A DNA stretch of 64,000 bases. It comes from Meandrina meandrites (taxonomy: Eukaryota > Cnidaria > Anthozoa > Scleractinia > Meandrinidae). Positions 60,401-64,000 of the stretch are shown in pieces. The position numbers and the translations under genes were made by a program. The DNA lies in contig OY855905.1 in assembly GCA_963693305.1 (NCBI GenBank), forward strand, positions 49,454,944 through 49,518,943, written 5' to 3'. The notes beneath the pieces were generated by a model that had not been told where the DNA came from, did no database searches, and saw only the letters and a program-made list of their open reading frames with translations. Every line of letters begins with the position of its first letter. Within the stretch, counting starts at the first letter, position 1.

Positions 60401-62751
60401 TTCGACCCCATGACATTCAAAGTTGAAGAAAATTCAAGGGTCTTCAAGGATTTACACTGAAATTCAAGGATGTTTCAAGGACTTTTCGAGAAAAAAAGGA
60501 CTCCCACTAAAATTCAAGGAGTTTTCAAGACCGTAATGAGCCCTGTTTGTGGCTAGCATGGCGCACCTACTGGCTTGCTAGCAGGTGAGCCTCATACTAG
60601 AACACTCCAGTTAGGCTGCAGTAAATGGTCAACTTTTTAATTATTAGATAAGAGTTATGCTTAATAATTATGTTAATAATGTTATATTTATGATACATTA
60701 TGTAAAGCTGCTCACTGCCTCAAATGGGTCATGCAGCTTGCATCCTGGGTTGCTAGCTTGCACTGTGAGAATTTAATGGCTGAGCAAGATTTGAATAAAA
60801 ATTATTTTGATCAATAATGCCGTGTCACAGAGGAAATGCATTATTTTGATTATCTTTAAAGTGCATATGAAGTAAAAAATAATTACAGCTTATTTTTAAG
60901 GGTTTTCGAAATAAAGATGAATGGTGTTTTCCTTTTTGAAATATCTTCTTTCGTTATGGAGATATTTAGGTTTTTGTAATATGCAAATGAGGAAAGTGAT
61001 GACGTCACAAAAAGATAAATCACTGAATCAAGCATATCTCTTGGAGTATTAAAGCGGTGTTCTTCAAACTTGGCACCATCAATGTTCATCATAAAAGGCA
61101 CAAGATGGCATCTGTTGCGCCGTTGCCATGGCAACAGTCTTGGATCCAGTCTCCTTGCTTTATCTACCAAATATCTCCATTTGCAGCACTTTAAAAATGA
61201 ACAGTGGGTCTGGCGTGGAACACACGTGTATAAATAACCTCAGACGATAAGTCAAATGAAAAATTGGGATTGCATCACCTTTGGTTAAGAATAAACTGGG
61301 AATGCCAGTGTTAATAGAAATAAGTCTTTGTGGCAAAACCGTTGCCATGGCAATGGCGCAACAGGTGCCATCTTGTGCCTTTTATGGTGAACAGTGATGG
61401 TGCCAAGTTTGAAGAACACCGCTTTAATACTCCAAGAGATATGCTTGATTCAGTGATTTATCTTTTTGTGGAACGATTAATGACGTCATCACTTTCCTCA
61501 TTTGCATAATACAAAAACCTAAATATCTCTAAAACGAAAAAAGATATTTCAAAAAGGAAAAAGCCATTCGTCTTTATTTTGAAAGGGCTTAAAAATAAGC
61601 TGTAATTATTTTTTACTTCATAGGCACTTAAACTACATACCTCACAGTCGTTGCTGATGGTGACACACCATTCTCATTATTCAATGGATGCAGCTGCATT
61701 GTCAGCTCTCCTAAATGAGAAAAAGCCTCTCCTGCAGCTGTGAAAATCTCTGCTACCTTTCAAGTTAAAAAATTAGTTGTTAATACATTAAAAAATATAT
61801 ATTAAATCTTCTTGCTGAATGAAATTTACCGGTAAGTCCAGTAAAAATGGATAGGGGGTAACTAAACATACTTTAAATGAGGAGGGACAGAGGGGTATCT
61901 TACTTCTAGTTTGGTTCCCTCCTATTGCAAATTATACAATAATCAAGAAACTGTGCGTGCTGTGATTGGTTCATGCCTGTCATCTATTAGTAAGAGTACA
62001 GACACAGAGATGACTTCACTACGTAGTGTGATTCACGTGGGATGTCTGTACAACCCACATAGTGAATAGTTGCAAAATTAATAGCAAATAGTGCAAATAG
62101 AGACGTATAGTTGCAAATAGTGATCAATAGTCACAAATAGTGGTGCATAGTCGTTGAATAGTCACAAATAGTGACAAATAGTTGTGAATAGTGATGGATA
62201 GGATTATCTGGATTGGTTTTTTGAGATTCCATAAATGTTTTCAGGCCCATATATTTTATAGACTGGTTTTCAACTGGGTAGGTTCATTTCCTCACACTTC
62301 CAGACAACCAGACAGTTGCAATCCACTCAGGGTTCATAGGGTTACAAAGAAGAAGCATTCCAATTTACAAGAAGCATTCCAATTTACAAAACCAACTGAA
62401 ATCCATTTTTTTCTGTGGTATATGCTGAAAAGTAAATGGATCAGTCAAAGACATTGATTTTGATCAGTAATAGAGAGAATTCTGGTCTCAAATTGTCACT
62501 ATTCATGCTCGTCACTATTCTTGTCAATTCTTGGGACTTGTGCTTCCCATCCCTTTTCTCCTGAACTCCTGCCCTCCTGTCCCCACCCACTTTAAGCACT
62601 GTAGCTGGCATGAAGTCGCTTGCTTTACTCACCTTTCAGATTTGGTGCTAATGTATGTACTGACAACTTATTTCACTACATGTGCTAGTGAACAAATGCG
62701 GACATTACTAAAATATACGAATATATTTACCTTTGCTGCAGATGAACTCAT
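57423..62751 (-). CDS. BAP18: Chromatin complexes subunit BAP18
   Basis: Six minus-strand exons: 62751-62731, 61756-61641, 59833-59726, 59298-59168, 57946-57758 and 57475-57423. The phases (0, 2, 2, 1, 1) all agree, giving 205 residues. The start MSSSAAKVAEIFTAAGEAFS and HLGELTMQLHPL are the BAP18 N-terminus. A SANT-type segment follows at about residues 50-92 (KWGDEEIEMLRSAVKRFGDD, then AQIKSALKKR). Next comes a lysine-rich region likely to act as nuclear localisation signal (PQNKKTKTE). The Ser/Pro-rich tail has NDVDIVGIF and ends in LGPLETQIADEILSTM. BAP18 is a nuclear partner of NURF/BPTF and MLL-type complexes that binds H3K4me3 chromatin. It is longer than the human protein (about 172) because of the tail. 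The last small exon rests on splice and phase agreement and is slightly less certain. Confidence 0.93.
58147..58228 (-). mobile_element. tRNA-like SINE head
   Basis: On the minus strand, TTATAGCTCAGTTGGAAGAG (A box) and GGTTCAAATCCC (B box) are correctly spaced and followed by a T-rich tail. The acceptor stem does not pair and the anticodon loop lacks the invariant T, so it is not a working tRNA. It is in BAP18 intron 5, that is, between 57946 and 59168. Confidence 0.7.
58262..58625. mobile_element. TA-flanked MITE with CCGTAAAATTCCGG ends
   Basis: CCGTAAAATTCCGGTTATAA at the left is the inverse of TTATAACCGGAATTTTTACGG at the right, allowing one extra T. TA stands outside both ends, as in Tc1/mariner-type insertion. 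The inside repeats TATAAGCCCCCC with long poly-C runs. Confidence 0.85.
60858..61633. mobile_element. Long inverted-repeat element in BAP18 intron
   Basis: The left arm, 60858-61138 (AAGTGCATATGAAGTAAAAA to CGTTGCCATGGCAAC), is the inverse of the right arm, 61342-61633 (GTTGCCATGGCAATGGCGCA to TTTTTACTTCATAGGCACTT). About 200 bp separate them. TTAA occurs at both borders. The arms include GATGACGTCA, a perfect CRE-like word, in both copies. Confidence 0.8.
62060..62200. repeat. Degenerate AAATAGT(T/G) repeat array
   Basis: About twelve units of the kind GCAAATAGTTG or CACAAATAGTG are spaced 10 to 15 bp apart. Inverse units (CACTATTC, GTCACTATTCTTGTC) occur at 62495-62525, so this may be one end of an element spanning 62060-62525. 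Confidence 0.6.
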
Positions 62752-64000
62752 CTTCAAATCAGTTCATCACAGATTTAAAGTAAACAAATAAAGAGTTTTA
62801 GCCAGAAGTACTCAACTGAAATAATAATAAAAAAGTAATGGTTATATCGAAGCTACATGTATTAAAATTGCTTGTCTGAATATAACCTTAAGATTAAGGC
62901 TGCTTCAGGACATTGACTTGTGCAACACGCTACATTGCAGCTGATTGAAGATACCTTGACGAACGAAGTATAGCTAACGAAATAACGATAGATTCGTTAT
63001 CTCAATGAGATGGGCGGAAGATCCACTACAGCGTGTATAATTCAGAAAAGCGAGGGCACAAATTTGATTATGTCAATTTTTTTGGCAAAATTCAAACATA
63101 ACAGTTTTCGATTGGTTTGAGCACGGTTCACAGTAATTAATCACTTGCTGTGCATTTGTCCTACCTTTCAATCTCTTGAACACCCTTTAAAATCACTAAA
63201 AACGGGCTGTTCAGATAGGTTTACAAATTCGTTACCACCGCCATTTTGCGGATAAGTTCGTGACCAGACCTCTAGAGAACTGCTTTGACCCATTCTCGTC
63301 CCAGACTCAGCGTCGACGCGGTGACAAAGGAAGCAGCAATCAGCAATGAATGGAAGAACTGAAAAGGGCTGGGCTCACGCGCATTCGCTGTTCACAAATG
63401 CGATTTACATTGTCATAAAAACAAATTTATAAACTGATCATTCGGTATCAGCTGCAAAGGTAGTAATCATTATATAGTATCTAGTCAAGCAATCGGATCA
63501 GCTTTGAAGCTCACGTCTGTAATTTATCAAAAGGAGATAAAAAAAAAAAAGTTTATCCCTTTAATTTTGAATCGTTCGTGACATGTTCATTTTCATTGAT
63601 CAGGCTATTCCTAAAAAAGAAAAAAATTAACAGTTCTACTGATCCGGGGAAGTTTTGTTTGTTTTAACGAGAAATAAAATGCAAACAGCAGCAACAAACA
63701 TAACACATGAACTACGCATGGTTTGAAAAAAGAATCTAAAATGTACTTGACGTTTCGCATCGCGTTTGTATTATTAAGTTTTAAATTTTTCCTCTTTTTT
63801 GTATCCATCACTTCTGAAGATGCGTGCTGTAGCATGCCAAACGTCAAGTTAATTTTAGATTCTTTTTTCAAACCATGCGTAGACCATGTGTTTGTTGCCG
63901 CTGTTTGCATTTTACTTCTCGTTAAATTAATGGCCAAAGAACAAGAGTGTTTATGATTTTGTTGTTTTGAACGTGCATCTTCTTACCCTGGTTGCCAGTT
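62752..64000. other. Upstream region of BAP18 with a Penelope-like inverted repeat
   Basis: The BAP18 promoter must lie here, but no start motif is plain. At 63645-63930, arms (GCAAACAGCAGCAACAAACA with GCATGGTTTGAAAAAAGAAT, mirrored by ATTCTTTTTTCAAACCATGC with TGTTTGTTGCCGCTGTTTGC) surround CTGAAGATGCGTGCTGTAGC followed by ATGCCAAACGTC. This is again a hairpin near AAACGTC, as in the Penelope-type repeats. Confidence 0.5.

Overview
The window is nuclear DNA from an animal. Its genes are split by long GT-AG introns, several have AATAAA sites after the stop, and A/T-rich intergenic DNA is packed with inverted-repeat elements (MITEs), tRNA-derived SINEs, a LINE fragment and Penelope-like remnants. 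The gene content (GPI-type Ly6 proteins, ALG13, NTAQ1, TXN2, BAP18) is metazoan. The repeat style looks cnidarian, most likely a stony coral, but that last step is an impression and no marker in the window proves it.

Layout. Six genes for small Ly6/uPAR (three-finger) surface proteins lie between 1 and 44.7 kb: A (1-2624, +, 5' end cut by the window), B (21257-22905, +), C (27823-28922, -), D (29787-32748, +), E (34932-36973, +) and F (41317-44713, +). Each has a signal-peptide exon ending in phase 1, a domain of 12 cysteines ending in Cys-x3-CysCys-x4-Cys-Asn, and a hydrophobic tail typical of GPI anchoring. Between A and B sits a head-to-head housekeeping pair: ALG13 (6221-10776, -) and NTAQ1 (10884-19134, +), with 107 bp between their start codons. 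Beyond the Ly6 cluster come mitochondrial thioredoxin TXN2 (45880-49019, -), a two-exon gene of unknown function (53787-55538, +) and the chromatin subunit BAP18 (57423-62751, -). I rebuilt each gene by joining exons whose splice sites and phases agree.

Mobile DNA fills the introns and spacers. The main pieces are a 1.8-kb near-palindrome with TTAA ends whose 814-bp arms each carry the same short reading frame (37263-39070), a second TTAA-flanked element (51652-52466), a decayed Penelope-like element with inverted terminal copies (39637-41073), a tRNA-type SINE split by a palindromic AT-rich insert with a CATGAC target duplication (16440-17360), and two opposite copies of one MITE at 18.4 and 36.0 kb.

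The most unusual signal is a hammerhead-ribozyme-like motif 18 bp after the stop codon of Ly6 gene E. Related hairpin-GAAACGT motifs recur in the Penelope-type inverted repeats. The genes do not form one pathway: the Ly6 genes are a tandemly expanded surface or secreted family, and the others are housekeeping genes that happen to be neighbours.
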